Origin: Acidisarcina sp963790505
Lineage (GTDB): Bacteria; Acidobacteriota; Terriglobia; Terriglobales; Acidobacteriaceae
Assembly (NCBI GenBank): GCA_963790505.1
Contig: CAWBOT010000005.1
Span: forward strand, 806,001 to 870,000
Direction: 5' to 3'
Length of the DNA stretch: 64,000 nt
Part shown: positions 31,758 to 41,888 of the stretch, one piece after another
How positions within the stretch are numbered: position 1 is the stretch's first letter
How the letters are laid out: the number at the start of each line of letters is the position of its first letter
Notes under the pieces: generated by a model
Told to the model about the DNA's origin: nothing
What the model saw: the letters and a program-made list of their open reading frames with translations, nothing else
Databases searched by the model: none
Translations under genes and position numbers: made by a program

Positions 31758-34127
31758 TCACTGCGCGGCGGTCGCCTCCAGGCCGATGTGTCGATTGCCG
31801 AGCTTTTTCGCGACTTCGTTTGCCTGGGCGAGGGGAGCGGGCGGTTGGGGCTCGCGATGGGCGTCAGTGACTTTGTGCACGTCGTAGTGTTTGCCGGCTA
31901 CGACGGGGAAGGTCAGCACCGGGCCGAAGGCATTTTTCACTACGGGGCCGTGGAGGCCGATGGCGGTGACTTCGATCGGAACTCCGGGCCACGGATTGCG
32001 CAGTGTTATCTTGCCGTTGCTGCCGGCTTCCAGGATTATTTTGGTTGGTACCCCCTGTGTGGTTTCGACGTGGACCTTTGTCTTTCCGCGAACGAAGACG
32101 GTGCCGTTGAGATCCCAGCCGGGCGGGATTGCTGGCGCGATTCGGATGGTTCCGTCATAGTCCTGAACAAGGGCTTCCTGGAGAGCGATCGCGACGACGG
32201 CGGATTGCTCGACGTAGAATTCGCCGGAGTCGCCGCCCCATTTGGCGAGGCCGTTCACATAGCCCTGATATTTATCGGTCAGCTGATAAGGGTCGCCTTC
32301 ACTTCGTCGCCGAGGCCGAGGCGCGCGGCCTGGATGGGGTCGAAGCTCCAGTCCTGGTCGGTGGGAAATGGGCGCTCCAGGTAGGTGCGTTTCGCGAGCT
32401 CGAAGTCTCTCGAGTCCTGGCCGATGACCCCGTAGGGCCAGACGGGTTCGAGGCCGATGTTTTCGACGTTGTGTTGCTCGGCGTCGGGGACGTAGGACTC
32501 AGTGATGACGCCTTGCTGCGAGTTATCCGCGGAGGCAGCGAACAGGGCCTTTGATTTGGGACCTTCGGTGCGCGGCAGTTTGGGGATACCGTGCAGCGCG
32601 GCCTTCATCTGCGCGACGAGGGCGGCGTCTTTACCGAGCAGGGTAGCGGCGGCGATGGTTTCTTCATAAAGGCTCTTTCTGGCCAGCAAGTCGGTGGTTG
32701 GATCGGTGACATCCCATTGCGTCTCGTGGGCGTTGGAGGGACTGGTGTGGAGGAGTCCATCGGGGCCGCGCTTTTCGTAGTCGAGGAGGAACTGCGGACG
32801 AGGCTGCGAGGAGGGGATAGTGCTTCGCGAGGAAGTTAAGGTCGCCGGTCTGAAGGTATTGCTGCCATACCCAGAAGGAAACTTCCGCGCCGGTCGAGAT
32901 CGTGCGGGCGTTGTAGTAGGGCTTTGAGTTGGCGTCGCAGTTGAGGCCGGTGACCGGTTTTGGCGACCAGTCTTCGTACTCGATGCCGGGGCCGTTGAAG
33001 CGCATCGTTTCGGGGACGCAGATTCCTGGCCGGCCGGACATGTGCTGTTTGGTCCAGTCTTCAATGCTGGCGAGGTTCGATCGATAGAGATTGAAGTAGG
33101 AAGCATTCAGCTCGGGCAGGCCTGCGCCGAGGTTGGCGGCGACGAGCATGCGGAGGTTCCAGTGCCAGAAGGCGGCCGGGTCCCATTGATGTTTGTCGCG
33201 GACGGCGGAAAAGAGATCGCCGATGCCGGCCTGCGAGCCGGGAAATTGGTCTGCGCTCTCGGCTGCGGCGGTGAAGAGATAGATGTTGCGCAGGTTTTCC
33301 ATGTATTCGCCGGCGCCATCGGGCGAGGTCACGGTGATGATGCCTGCTCGCCGCCAGAAGGCATGCCACCAGTCTGCGTGGTTCTCATTGAGGTTTCGCT
33401 TCAGCTCCTGGTCGATGGCGATCTCCGGTTGTTCGCCGCCGTTGAAATGAGGCGCGGCAACGAGGACGCGGAAGCTTCCGTCGAGTTTGGGATGGAGGGA
33501 GAGAGTGACGGTGCGCGGATCGGTCACTGTAGCGGAGACGGATCTGGCTTCGGCGGTGATGCCGGCGAGTGAACCGAAGTGAAGGCCGGAGGCGCCGGGT
33601 TCGGTGTTGTCGATCCAGGATTCGGCGAGGATGCCGGTGTTATGACTCACGGCCGCGTGAGGGGAGCGGGGCGGCCAGAGCGCCAGATGCACCGTCTGGG
33701 GCTGAGTTGGGTCGGCCCCGGTTACGTCGATGATTAATAGGTCGGAGGACGGCTGGATGTAGATGGTGGCTGTCATGCCGCCGCCTTTTTCGACGAAGGC
33801 ACCGCTGTATAGATCGAGCCGCCCGGAGTAGTCTTTGGCGGCGGTGAGCTTTGCAAGGCCGGGGAGATTCACCTGGCCGGGCGACAGGCGGCGTGGCATC
33901 GTATCCGCGCGGTTGAGTTGCACGGTCAATCCGTTTTCAGACCAGACCGCTGCGCCCAGGTGGCCATTGCCGAGCGGCATCGCCTGGCTGGCGAGTAGAT
34001 TCGGCTGGCCGAGGAAGATAGTCGAGCGCGCGATCTTCGCGGCGACCTGATCGTCGACTTGTTTGGTAGCCGAGTCGGCTGCGAGGCATGTGGTCACCGT
34101 GCAGGCTGCGAGAGAGCATGCGAGCAC
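31758..34127 (-). CDS. Exported GH95-like glycoside hydrolase, frame broken twice
   Basis: Three frames form one gene of about 790 codons: 34127 to about 32820, then to about 32280, then to 31758. Near 32820 removing one base joins 'LAKHYPLLAASS' to 'QFLLDYEKRGPDGL'. Near 32285 adding one joins 'DEVKATL' to 'QLTDKYQGYVNGLAKWGGD'. The start is GTG 34127, with a short hydrophobic leader and a LAAC that could be a lipobox. Matching features are 'QAMPLGNGHLGAAVW' near the N-terminus, an (alpha/alpha)6-type middle ('FWHWNLRMLVAANLG', 'EVSFWVWQQYLQTGDLNFLAKHY') and a C-terminal beta domain. GH95 contains alpha-L-fucosidases and galactosidases; the exact sugar is unknown. Confidence 0.65.
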
Positions 34128-34433
34128 GGAGAATGCGAGGGCCGCGTTTGAGCGGGAGAGATCATCTCTGCCTGTGTATCAGGAACTGCTGCCGAAAGGA
34201 TAGTGGACGGCGAAGCTTGAGGAAAGCCCACCGAAGGGCAGCCCGGCGGCCGCCAGAGCAAAGAAGGCGGAGGCTTTCTCGGTAGGATCTTCGGACCGGC
34301 GATGAGGGCGGCGCCGAAAACTCTTATGGAAAATTGCGTGCCCAATTCATCACCTCCGGGCCACTTCTCTGCTTGACACCGTTCCTCTTATGTCGCTACT
34401 CTCGCGACAACTATTCCAAAGAGAAGTTTAGTT
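34128..34433. other. Intergenic region between glycosidase and dprA
   Basis: About 306 bases between divergent genes. An open frame on the minus strand (34094-34345) is Pro/Ser-rich without family signal. It overlaps the glycosidase start in another frame and could carry its true 5' end if another frameshift lies there. 34372-34420 is AT-rich ('TTGACACCGTTCCTCTTATG') and includes a TTGACA at 34372 that could be a -35 for dprA. Confidence 0.4.
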
Positions 34434-35690
34434 TTGCGCGCGCAGGCTAATGTCTGCGACCAGGTGTCAGTGATGAAGATCTCTGCCCATGAGGTGGTAG
34501 CGGTACCGTCTCCGTCTCCGGTTGTTGCGTTGGGGCCTCCTCCGGACGATTTGCAAATGGCCTGGTTAGCCCTGTCTCTTGCGCCGGGGTTGGGGCCGCG
34601 CCGAATTCTGCAGGCGGTGAATCACGTTGGATCGGTGACGCGAATACTTGAACTCTCACTCACGGATCTGGAAGCGCTGCGATTTCCCGCGCCCGCAGTG
34701 CAGTTCATTTCCGGCGGTCAGGCGCTGCGCGAGGCCGAGGAGGAATGGAAGCGCGTGCGTGCGGAGGGTGCTTCGCTGCTGGCGTATTCGGATGCGGCGT
34801 ATCCGGAGCGGCTGAAGGAGATCTTCGATCCGCCGACGCTGTTGTGGGTGCGCGGCGACGTGAGACTGCTGACCAAGCCGGCGATCGCGGTGGTGGGCAC
34901 GCGGCACCCGACTCCTTACGGCGTCGGCATGGCGGAGATGCTCTCGCGCGACCTGGCGCTGCGCGGGCTGATTATTCTGAGCGGCATGGCGCGGGGCGTC
35001 GACACGGCGGCGCACCGGGGCGCGATCGAGGCGAAGTCTCCCACGGTTGCGATCTGGGGGACGGGGATCGATGTGATTTATCCGAAGGAGAATAAATCGC
35101 TGGCGGAGAAGATACTGGCGGGCGGCGGAGCGATTGTCTCCGAGCACAAGCTGGGGACGTTTCCGGCGCCGCAGAATTTTCCGCGGCGGAACCGGCTGCT
35201 GAGCGGAATCAGCGTCGGCGTGCTGGTCGTCGAAGCTGGGGAGAACAGCGGGACGAGGGTGACGGCGCGCTGCGCGATCGAGCAGAACCGCGATGTGTAT
35301 GCGGTTCCAGGAAACGTCGTTAACCGGACCGCCTGGGGGCCTAACACGTTGATTAAGCAGGGCGCAAAGCTGGTTGCGACGTGGGAAGACGTATGGGACG
35401 AGCTGCCGACGCAGGTGCGCCTGGAGCTGGAGTCGCGATTCCACTCCAAGTACTCGCTTGAATCGAAAGACGAGGCTACCGCATCGTTATTTGAGCAGGT
35501 TCCTCTGCCCCGGACCGAGGCGATGGTGCTTGGCATTCTCCGCCAGGATGAAGCGTTGTTGCTGGACGAGATCATGGAGAAGCTTGAAACGGAACTGAGT
35601 TCCTCCGAGATTTTCACCGCGTTGTTCGAATTGGAACTGAGTGGACGCGTGAAGCAACTTCCGGGAAAAAATTACGTAAAGAGCTTCTAG
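34434..35690 (+). CDS. dprA: DNA-processing protein DprA
   Basis: About 418 residues from TTG 34434; ATG 34473 is a reasonable alternative. The Rossmann-like DprA core shows 'AIAVVGTRHPTPYG', 'LIILSGMARGVDTAAHRGAIE', 'VAIWGTGIDVIYPKEN', 'FPRRNRLLSGIS' and 'DVYAVPGNV...GPNTLIKQGA'. The C-terminus (about 355-418) is a winged-helix domain ('DEIMEKLETELSSSEIFTALFELELSGRVKQLPGKNY'). DprA loads RecA on incoming single-stranded DNA during natural transformation. Its place directly before topA is common in bacteria. The frame is intact, unlike its neighbours. Confidence 0.95.
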   Translation: MRAQANVCDQVSVMKISAHEVVAVPSPSPVVALGPPPDDLQMAWLALSLAPGLGPRRILQAVNHVGSVTRILELSLTDLEALRFPAPAVQFISGGQALREAEEEWKRVRAEGASLLAYSDAAYPERLKEIFDPPTLLWVRGDVRLLTKPAIAVVGTRHPTPYGVGMAEMLSRDLALRGLIILSGMARGVDTAAHRGAIEAKSPTVAIWGTGIDVIYPKENKSLAEKILAGGGAIVSEHKLGTFPAPQNFPRRNRLLSGISVGVLVVEAGENSGTRVTARCAIEQNRDVYAVPGNVVNRTAWGPNTLIKQGAKLVATWEDVWDELPTQVRLELESRFHSKYSLESKDEATASLFEQVPLPRTEAMVLGILRQDEALLLDEIMEKLETELSSSEIFTALFELELSGRVKQLPGKNYVKSF

Positions 35691-35904
35691 GCTCGTTTGC
35701 GTTTTTTGCTGGAACGGGGCAGTCTGAATTCTGACTGCGGCGCTCTCTGCGATGGGTTTCCCGCGTCGAAAGATAGAAGGAAACGGCCGGGCGTGATAGT
35801 TTCCAGATGTCATATATATGTTTTCTGCGAAGGGCGGGGAGGGTCCGCGCGTCGTCTATTTATAGAAGACGCGGCAAAGGACTCAAGGCCGCAAAGAAGG
35901 AATC

Positions 35905-38542
35905 ATGAGTAAATCGTTAGTGATCGTCGAGTCGCCGGCCAAGGCCAAGTCGATCAATAAATATCTTGGCAAAGACTTTGAAGTTGAAGCGTCGATCGGT
36001 CATATCAAGGACCTGCCCAAAAAGACCATGGGTGTGGACATCGCGGGCGGGACCTTCGAGCCGGAGCTGCTGGTTACCGAGGACAAGATCAAGCTGGTGG
36101 CCATGCTGCGGAAGCTGGCAGCGAAGGCGGACCACGTTTATCTGGCGCCCGATCCCGATCGCGAGGGCGAAGCCATTGCTTACCATCTCGAGCAGGAGCT
36201 GAAGGACGTCGCCAAGGTTGGCGCGATCCAGCGCGTAACCTTTAATGAGATCACGCCGAAGGCGGTTAAAGCGGCGTTTGAACATGCTCGCGATGTGGAC
36301 TATCACCTTGTCGACGCGCAGCAGACGCGGCGGGTACTCGACCGACTGGTCGGGTATGAAATCTCTCCGCTGTTGTGGGACAAGGTGCGCCGCGGACTCT
36401 CCGCAGGCCGCGTGCAAACAGTTGCCGTCCGGCTGATTGTCGAGCGGGAGCGCGAGATCAAGGCTTTCAATCCCATTGAGTACTGGACCATTGATGCTTC
36501 AATGCATCCTGCGCCGCAGGGTATGGATTTCACTGCCCGCTTCGTGGGCATCGACGGCAAGAAGTCGGAAGTCGAGACGGTGGGCGCGGCGGCGTTGCCC
36601 GATGGAGTGACTGCGAAGGCGGTAGTCGCGCAGCTGGAGAAGGCAAAGTGGCAGGTGCGTTCGGTCGAAAAGAAGGAACGGCGCAAATCTCCAACCGCGC
36701 CATTCACGACCAGCAAATTGCAACAGGACGCCTCGCGCCAGCTGGGATTCAATGTGAAGCGCACGATGGGCGTGGCGCAGCGTTTGTATGAAGGGCTGGA
36801 GATCGGATCGCAGGGCACGGTCGGCCTGATTACCTACATGCGTACGGACTCGACCCGGGTGTCGCCGGATGCGCTGAGCGACGTTCGGAGCTATGTGGAG
36901 AAGAAGATCGGCAAGCACTATCTGCCAGCGCAGCCGAATGCGTATCAAGTCGAAGAAAGACGCGCAGGACGCGCACGAGGCGATTCGCCCGACGGATGTG
37001 ACGCTGCATCCGGACGAGATCCATCGCTTTCTCTCTGAAGAGCAGTACAAGCTCTACCGCCTGATCTGGCAGCGTTTTGTCGCTTCGCAGATGGTTCCGG
37101 CGATTTACGACCAGACCACCGTCGACATCGAGGCGAAGGCCGATCGCAGCTATGACTTCCGAGTGAGCGGCTCGGTGCTCAAGTTCGACGGCTTTCTGAA
37201 GGTCTATGAAGAGGCCAAGGACAAGAAGGACGATGAAGACGAGGCGCTCGAAAACAAGCTACCGGAACTCAACGAAGGCCAGGCGCTGACGCTGAATTCG
37301 GTCAAGACGGAGCGAGCACTATACCGAGCCGCCTCCGCGTTATAACGAGGCTTCGCTGGTGAAGGAGCTGGAAGAGCGCGGCATTGGCCGGCCGTCGACT
37401 TACGCCTCGATCATCACCACGATTCAGGACCGGGAATATGTGATTAAGCTGCCGCCCACGGGGCGCTCGGGCAGGTTCTATCCGACGGAGATCGGCGTCG
37501 TGGTGACCGAACTGCTGGTGAAGAACTTCCCTTATATTTTCGATACGACCTACACGGCGCGGCTCGAAGAGGAGCTGGACAGCGTCGAAGACGGCAAGGA
37601 GAAGGGGACTGACCTGCTGACCGGCTTCTACGGTCACTTTGAGCAAGGAACTCGCCCATGCCAGCGAGAACATGGAAGACGTGAAGCGGATGGAGAAGGC
37701 GACGAGCGAGGACTGCGAGCTGTGCGGTTCTCCGCTGGTGCTGAAGTGGGGCAAGTTCGGCTCCTTTTTCGCCTGCAGCGCTTACGACAAGAAAGAAGAA
37801 GGAAGCTGCACGTTTACCCAGGAGAATTTTGCGGCCAAACCTGACCTTAATACTCCGGAGGCGCAGGACGCGGGCGAAAAAGAGGAGTACTGCGAGGCAT
37901 GTGGGCGGGTGATGGTGCTGAAGCGCGGGCGGTTCGGCATGTTCATGGCCTGCCCCGGATACAACGAAGATCCGCCGTGCAAGACGACCCGCAAGCTCGA
38001 CCAGAAGGTGCAGCAGAAGCCGCCTGTGCCGCTTGAAGAGGATTGCCCGAAGTGCGGCAAGCAGCTGGTGCTGCGCAACGGGCAGTATGGCGAGTTTGTG
38101 AGCTGCTGCGGGCTACCCGAAATGCAAGTACATCAAGCAGAACTTCATCGGGGTGAAGTGTCCGCAGTGCGGCGACGGCGACATTGATCGAGAAGAAGGC
38201 GCGGCGCGGGAACCTATTCTACGGATGCTCGAATTATCCGAAGTGCGACTTCACTTCGAACCACAAGCCAGTGGACGCAGAAATGCCCGGAATGCGGTAG
38301 CGCTTATCTGCTTGAGAAAACGTTGAAGTCCGGGCGTGTTTCTGGTTTGCCCGAACAACAAGAAGACCGCGACGGAAGATGAGGCTCCGAAGAAGGGCAA
38401 GAAGAAGAGCGCCGCTGAATCGGGGACGGCTGTTGCATGCAACTTTATCGAGCGCATCGCGGACGCGCCTCCGCCTGCCCCACTTCCTCCGTTGCCGACC
38501 GCCGCGACACACGCTCCCCTGGTGGAGCAGCCAGTCGGCTGA
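35905..38542 (+). CDS. topA: DNA topoisomerase I, frame broken about seven times
   Basis: One topA gene of about 876 residues spread over several frames. The 5' part (35905 to about 36940) has the Toprim 'LVIVESPAKAKSINKYLG', 'PDPDREGEAIAYH' and the active Tyr in 'GLITYMRTDSTRVS'. Then come 'SKKDAQDAHEAIRPTD' and 'KELEERGIGRPSTYASII', four C-terminal CxxC zinc ribbons and a Lys-rich tail. Single-base steps near 36943, 37315, 37635, 38108, 38188, 38280 and 38332 are needed to join the parts; each is explained by one extra base (the first could also be two missing). topA is essential, so seven true indels are implausible. ATG 35905 follows GAAGGA. Confidence 0.92.
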
Positions 38543-39091
38543 GCCCAGCTTTGCGGGACAGGTAGTGACTCAGGCTGAAGGATCTGTGTTCGGGGTTTGT
38601 CCCGGCCGAACGCAGATTCTTCGCGTGGCCGAGGGTAACGTCTCCTTGAATTCAAACTCAGGAATTCAAACTAACGAATTCAAAGTGAGGAATTCAAACT
38701 GAGACGCCACCTACATCGCCCGCCTCGCCACTTCTTGCCGAGCGTGCTTAAGTTTGCGGGGCTTCAGCCTGGCACTTTCGGCAAATGCCGCGTGAGTGTG
38801 GAGGTTCCGGCGGTCAATTCCTCTGAAGTCCAAATCGGCCTCGAGATCCATGGAACCCGGAATGACGGTCAGTGCATCTTCTTTGCCAAAGTGCCGTGAT
38901 TTACAAGCGCCGATGATTCTGAGGAGCGAAGGCTACGAAGAGTCGGTGTCGAGCTTGCTCAGCAAGAGGCGTCTTCGTGGTTGAAAGGGAAAACACTGCG
39001 TTGCTATGAGATTTCCCAACCGGGTTAGCCAGGGTTGATAATTAGTGAAGCAAGTCAGAGGTGGCGCGTTTCGCGCCCGGAGGGCTACATA
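38543..39091. other. Intergenic region after topA with tandem and inverted repeats
   Basis: About 550 bases with no supported gene. It holds four 14-bp tandem repeats (38648-38703) and a pair of 14-15 base inverted repeats (38771-38785 and 38882-38895). 38580-38620 has a 'GGTTTGTCCCGGCC' piece without a partner. The promoter of the small exported protein at 39092 must lie near 39030-39080, but no clear -35/-10 was identified. Confidence 0.6.
38648..38703. repeat. Four tandem 14-bp repeats containing GAATTC
   Basis: Units are GAATTCAAACTCAG, GAATTCAAACTAAC, GAATTCAAAGTGAG and GAATTCAAACTGAG, with no gaps. All keep GAATTCAAA and vary only in the last five bases. This is a minisatellite-type array just downstream of topA, not in a reading frame. 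Copy number may vary between strains. Confidence 0.9.
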
Positions 39092-39457
39092 GTGAAACGT
39101 CTGTTGGTTTTGGCCATGATTTGCGGTGTATCCGCCTTTGCGGCTGACCAGAGCACCAAGCCCATCGATGGATGGATCAGCGATTCGCAGTGCGGCGCGA
39201 CCCATATGGGCACGGGCGCATCGTGCGTTAAGAAGTGCATCGAGGGAGGGGCCAAGCCGGTCTTCGTCGACGATGCGAAGAAGCAGGTATGGACGATCGA
39301 TAATCCTGACGTGGTCGCTGGTCATTACGGCCACCATGTTGCTATGCAGGGGACCGTGAATGGGGCAGAGAAGACCGTCCACATTGCCTCGATCAGCATG
39401 TTGAAGGACCAGGGACCGCAGGGCAAGCCCGACGAGATGGGCGGTATGTCGCACTAA
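39092..39457 (+). CDS. Small exported protein, acidobacterial family (DUF5818-like)
   Basis: 121 residues from GTG 39092. The open frame starts earlier, but this start gives a clean signal peptide (KRLLVLAMICGVSAFAADQ). The mature part has 'PIDGWISDSQCGATHMG' and 'ASCVKKCIEGGAKPVFVDD', with a Cys trio that may bind metal or form a disulphide. 'HYGHHVAMQGTVNGAEKTVHIASI' and a His/Met-rich end (MGGMSH) follow. Similar small exported proteins are common in Acidobacteriota; the function is unknown. A terminator follows. Confidence 0.7.
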   Translation: MKRLLVLAMICGVSAFAADQSTKPIDGWISDSQCGATHMGTGASCVKKCIEGGAKPVFVDDAKKQVWTIDNPDVVAGHYGHHVAMQGTVNGAEKTVHIASISMLKDQGPQGKPDEMGGMSH

Positions 39458-39478
39458 TCCGCGACTGCTCGAGCTCGG

Positions 39479-39506
39479 GAAGGGCGCCCACCGCGCCCTT
39501 TCTTCG
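39479..39506 (+). terminator. Rho-independent terminator
   Basis: AGGGCGC (39481-39487), loop CCACC, GCGCCCT (39493-39499), then TTCTTCGTTT. The 7-bp stem is perfect and can be extended by one A-T pair, with a T-rich tail. It ends the small exported protein gene at 39092-39457. Confidence 0.75.
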
Positions 39507-39596
39507 TTTCGCGGCAAGCCGCGCGAGGCCGCGCCAGAGTTGGCTGGCAGAGATTTTCCGGCGTCCTCATGAAAGTGTTGGAGGAAGTAACCCAGT

Positions 39597-40811
39597 TTGA
39601 AGATTGCTATTGTTACAGAATCGTTCCTGCCGAAGGTTGACGGCATTGTGACGATGCTCACCAAGACGGTGGAGTGCCTCAGGCAATGCGGGGATGAGGT
39701 CATGATCTTCGCGCCCAGCGGCGGCCCGAATGAGATCTACGGCGCCGAGGTGGTGAGCATGCCATCGGCCGCCTTCCCGCTCTATCCGGAGCTTCGGCTG
39801 GCTTTGCCCCGTACCTCGATGCGGCAGAAGATCGAAGAATTTCAGCCCGACGTGCTGCATGTTTTCGAGCCCGTTTTGCTGGGCATCGGCGGCATTTACT
39901 ACAGCGCGGAACTGCGCATCCCGCTGGTGGTCTCTTACCATACAAACCTTCCCGCCTATCTTCGCTATTACAAGCTGGGGTTGATCGAAAAGCTGACCTG
40001 GAAGCTGATGAGGATCCGGCATCGGCGCGCCAACCTGAACCTGTGCACGTCAACGGCGATGATCGAGGACCTGGCAAACCACGGGATCGAGGACCTGGCC
40101 TTGTGGGAGCGGGCGGTCGACACGGGGCGGTTTCGCCCTGGCGCGGGCACCGCAGAGATGCGATCGCGCCTCAGCGGCGGCCATCCGGAGGCTCCGCTGG
40201 TACTGTATGTCGGCAGGCTTTCCGCGGAGAAGGAAGTCATTCGGCTGAAGGAGCTCTTCGCCGCTGTGCCGGGAATGCGACTGGCAATCGTCGGAGACGG
40301 GCCGATTCGAGCCGAATTGGAGCGGAAGTTTGCGGGTACTGCGACCGCCTTCACCGGCTATATGCAGGGCGCCGAACTGGAGAGCGCCTATGGCTCCGCA
40401 GACCTGTTCGTGTTGCCTTCACAGACGGAGACGCTCGGCCTTGTATTGCTGGAGGCGATGGCCGCCGGGTGCGCGGTAGTGGCCTGCCGCGCGGGTGGGG
40501 TTCCGGATGCGGTCAAAGATGGCGTGACCGGCTTTCTCTTCGATCCGGACAAGCCGGAAAGCTTTGCCGCAACGGTCAAGGACGCGCTCAGCGCCGAGGA
40601 CCGCCTTGAGGCGATTCGCGCGAATGGCCGCCGCGATGCGGAAAGCCACAGCTGGGCGCGGGCGACTGAAGATCTGCGGCTGCTTTATTGCCGGGCGATC
40701 CACGACAAGGTAATTTCTGAGCAGAAGGTACGAGACAAGTCCGAGATATCGCTGCCGAAGCGAATCGCCGCTCAAATTGCCCGGGGTACATTGCGGACGT
40801 TGCTGCCATGA
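39597..40811 (+). CDS. Family 1/4 glycosyltransferase (GT-B), mannosyl- or sulfoquinovosyl-transferase-like
   Basis: 404 residues from TTG 39597. The N-terminal domain begins 'MKIAIVTESFLPKVDGIVTMLT' and has 'FQPDVLHVFEPVLLGIGG' and 'VVSYHTNLPAYLRYY', typical of the MgtA/SQD2 group. The C-terminal GT4 domain has 'LVLYVGRLSAEKEVIRLKELF', 'LAIVGDGPIRAELE', 'FTGYMQGAELESAYGSADLFVLPSQTETLGLVLLEAMAAG' elements and 'VACRAGGVPDAV'. Such enzymes add mannose or sulfoquinovose to a lipid anchor, so a glycolipid of the cell envelope is a fair guess. It stands alone on the plus strand. Confidence 0.87.
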   Translation: MKIAIVTESFLPKVDGIVTMLTKTVECLRQCGDEVMIFAPSGGPNEIYGAEVVSMPSAAFPLYPELRLALPRTSMRQKIEEFQPDVLHVFEPVLLGIGGIYYSAELRIPLVVSYHTNLPAYLRYYKLGLIEKLTWKLMRIRHRRANLNLCTSTAMIEDLANHGIEDLALWERAVDTGRFRPGAGTAEMRSRLSGGHPEAPLVLYVGRLSAEKEVIRLKELFAAVPGMRLAIVGDGPIRAELERKFAGTATAFTGYMQGAELESAYGSADLFVLPSQTETLGLVLLEAMAAGCAVVACRAGGVPDAVKDGVTGFLFDPDKPESFAATVKDALSAEDRLEAIRANGRRDAESHSWARATEDLRLLYCRAIHDKVISEQKVRDKSEISLPKRIAAQIARGTLRTLLP

Positions 40812-40896
40812 ACACAGAGCACCGGCTGGATTTTCTGCGGCGGAAGGAATCTGCTAGTGTGGCAGTTGAATCTCATTTAGCGAGAGAATAGCGGCT

Positions 40897-41181
40897 ATGG
40901 CGAAGGCAGTCTGGAACGGCAAGGTGATCGCGGAGAGCGACACCATTGAAACCGTGGAAGGCAATGTGTACTTTCCGGAGAATTCGCTGGTGCGCGAGTA
41001 TTTTCGGCCCAGCTCTACGACCTCGTCCTGCCCGTGGAAGGGCCAGGCGCGCTACTACTCGCTGCTCATCGACGGGCAGGAAAACCCCGACGCCGCCTGG
41101 TATTATCCCGACCCTAAGCCGGCCGCCCGGAACATCAAGAACCACGTGGCCTTCTGGCGTGGGGTCGAAGTCGAGAAATAG
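40897..41181 (+). CDS. DUF427 family protein
   Basis: 94 residues covering the whole DUF427 domain: 'KAVWNGKVIAESDTIETVEGNVYFPENSL', 'TSSCPWKGQARYYSLLIDGQ', 'AAWYYPDPKPAARNIKNHVAFWRGVEV'. Length equals the usual single-domain form. The family has a compact beta fold and no confirmed activity. It has its own ribosome site after a short gap and shows no clear partner. Confidence 0.9.
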   Translation: MAKAVWNGKVIAESDTIETVEGNVYFPENSLVREYFRPSSTTSSCPWKGQARYYSLLIDGQENPDAAWYYPDPKPAARNIKNHVAFWRGVEVEK

Positions 41182-41375
41182 CCCAACAAGCACATCGACC
41201 GCTCGGGCCTCCGGGCTGAAGTGTTGCCGCTGATCTTCATGAGAGAAGCGCAGGCCGCGAAGGTGAAGGCGGCGATGCGGCGGGCTTTGTTCTCGATGAA
41301 TTTCTGGAGACGAGGCATCGATAGAATGCCGGATGCTGTTAGCCTGTGACTTACGTTTTGGAAGAGGAGAACAAA

Positions 41376-41600
41376 ATGGCCAACGAGCCCGACGACGATT
41401 TTGAAGACGAGCCTGAAGAAGACCTTGAGGACAACGAACTCTCCGACGAAGAGGCCGAAGAGAGATACCTGGTCATAGTGCAGTCGGCCACGGAAATTAC
41501 AGCTGCGGCGGTTTCGAATGCCGGAGCGCAGGCGCTTGAGAATCCCGACCAGGTTGCGGCTTTGTTTACGAAGGTCTTCGACGCGATCGTCAATCTCTAG
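41376..41600 (+). CDS. Small very acidic protein, unknown
   Basis: 74 residues from ATG 41376, preceded by GAAGAGGAGAAC. The first 30 residues are mostly Asp and Glu (EPDDDFEDEPEEDLEDNELSDE-like composition). The rest is a helical stretch (VQSATEITAAAVSNAGAQAL and FTKVFDAIVNL). No family is recognised. A good ribosome site and a compositional split into two parts suggest a real small protein. Confidence 0.5.
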   Translation: MANEPDDDFEDEPEEDLEDNELSDEEAEERYLVIVQSATEITAAAVSNAGAQALENPDQVAALFTKVFDAIVNL

Positions 41601-41624
41601 TTCGCATTTGCCATTGATTTCGCA

Positions 41625-41843
41625 TTACCGATCTTCGGCTTTTGCCTTCGACTCCGCCGCGAGCTTAGTTTTTGCGGCGGACAAGAGTCGGGAGTAGCGA
41701 TCGGATTTCGGTTCGCGCAGCGAGTCCTCCAGCGCTTTCCGGTAGCCGCCGGAATAGATGGCGTAGAGAACCACGAGCGAGCATCCGACACCCAGAGCGA
41801 AACCGAAGAAAAACCCATAGAACGTACTGGCAAAGAATTCCAA
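41625..41843 (-). CDS. Small single-pass membrane protein, unknown
   Basis: 72 residues. One hydrophobic helix near the N-terminus (FYGFFFGFALGVGCSLVVLYAIY) has GxxxG-like spacing and is followed by a basic cytoplasmic tail (YRKALEDSLREPKSDRYSRLL, KAKAEDR end). No family is recognised. It converges with the acidic protein gene, with a 24-base gap. Confidence 0.5.
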   Translation of the reverse strand: MEFFASTFYGFFFGFALGVGCSLVVLYAIYSGGYRKALEDSLREPKSDRYSRLLSAAKTKLAAESKAKAEDR

Positions 41844-41888
41844 GTCGGCCTTTCCGATTTCGTCTGCCGATGCGCGGCGTGCTTTGCG

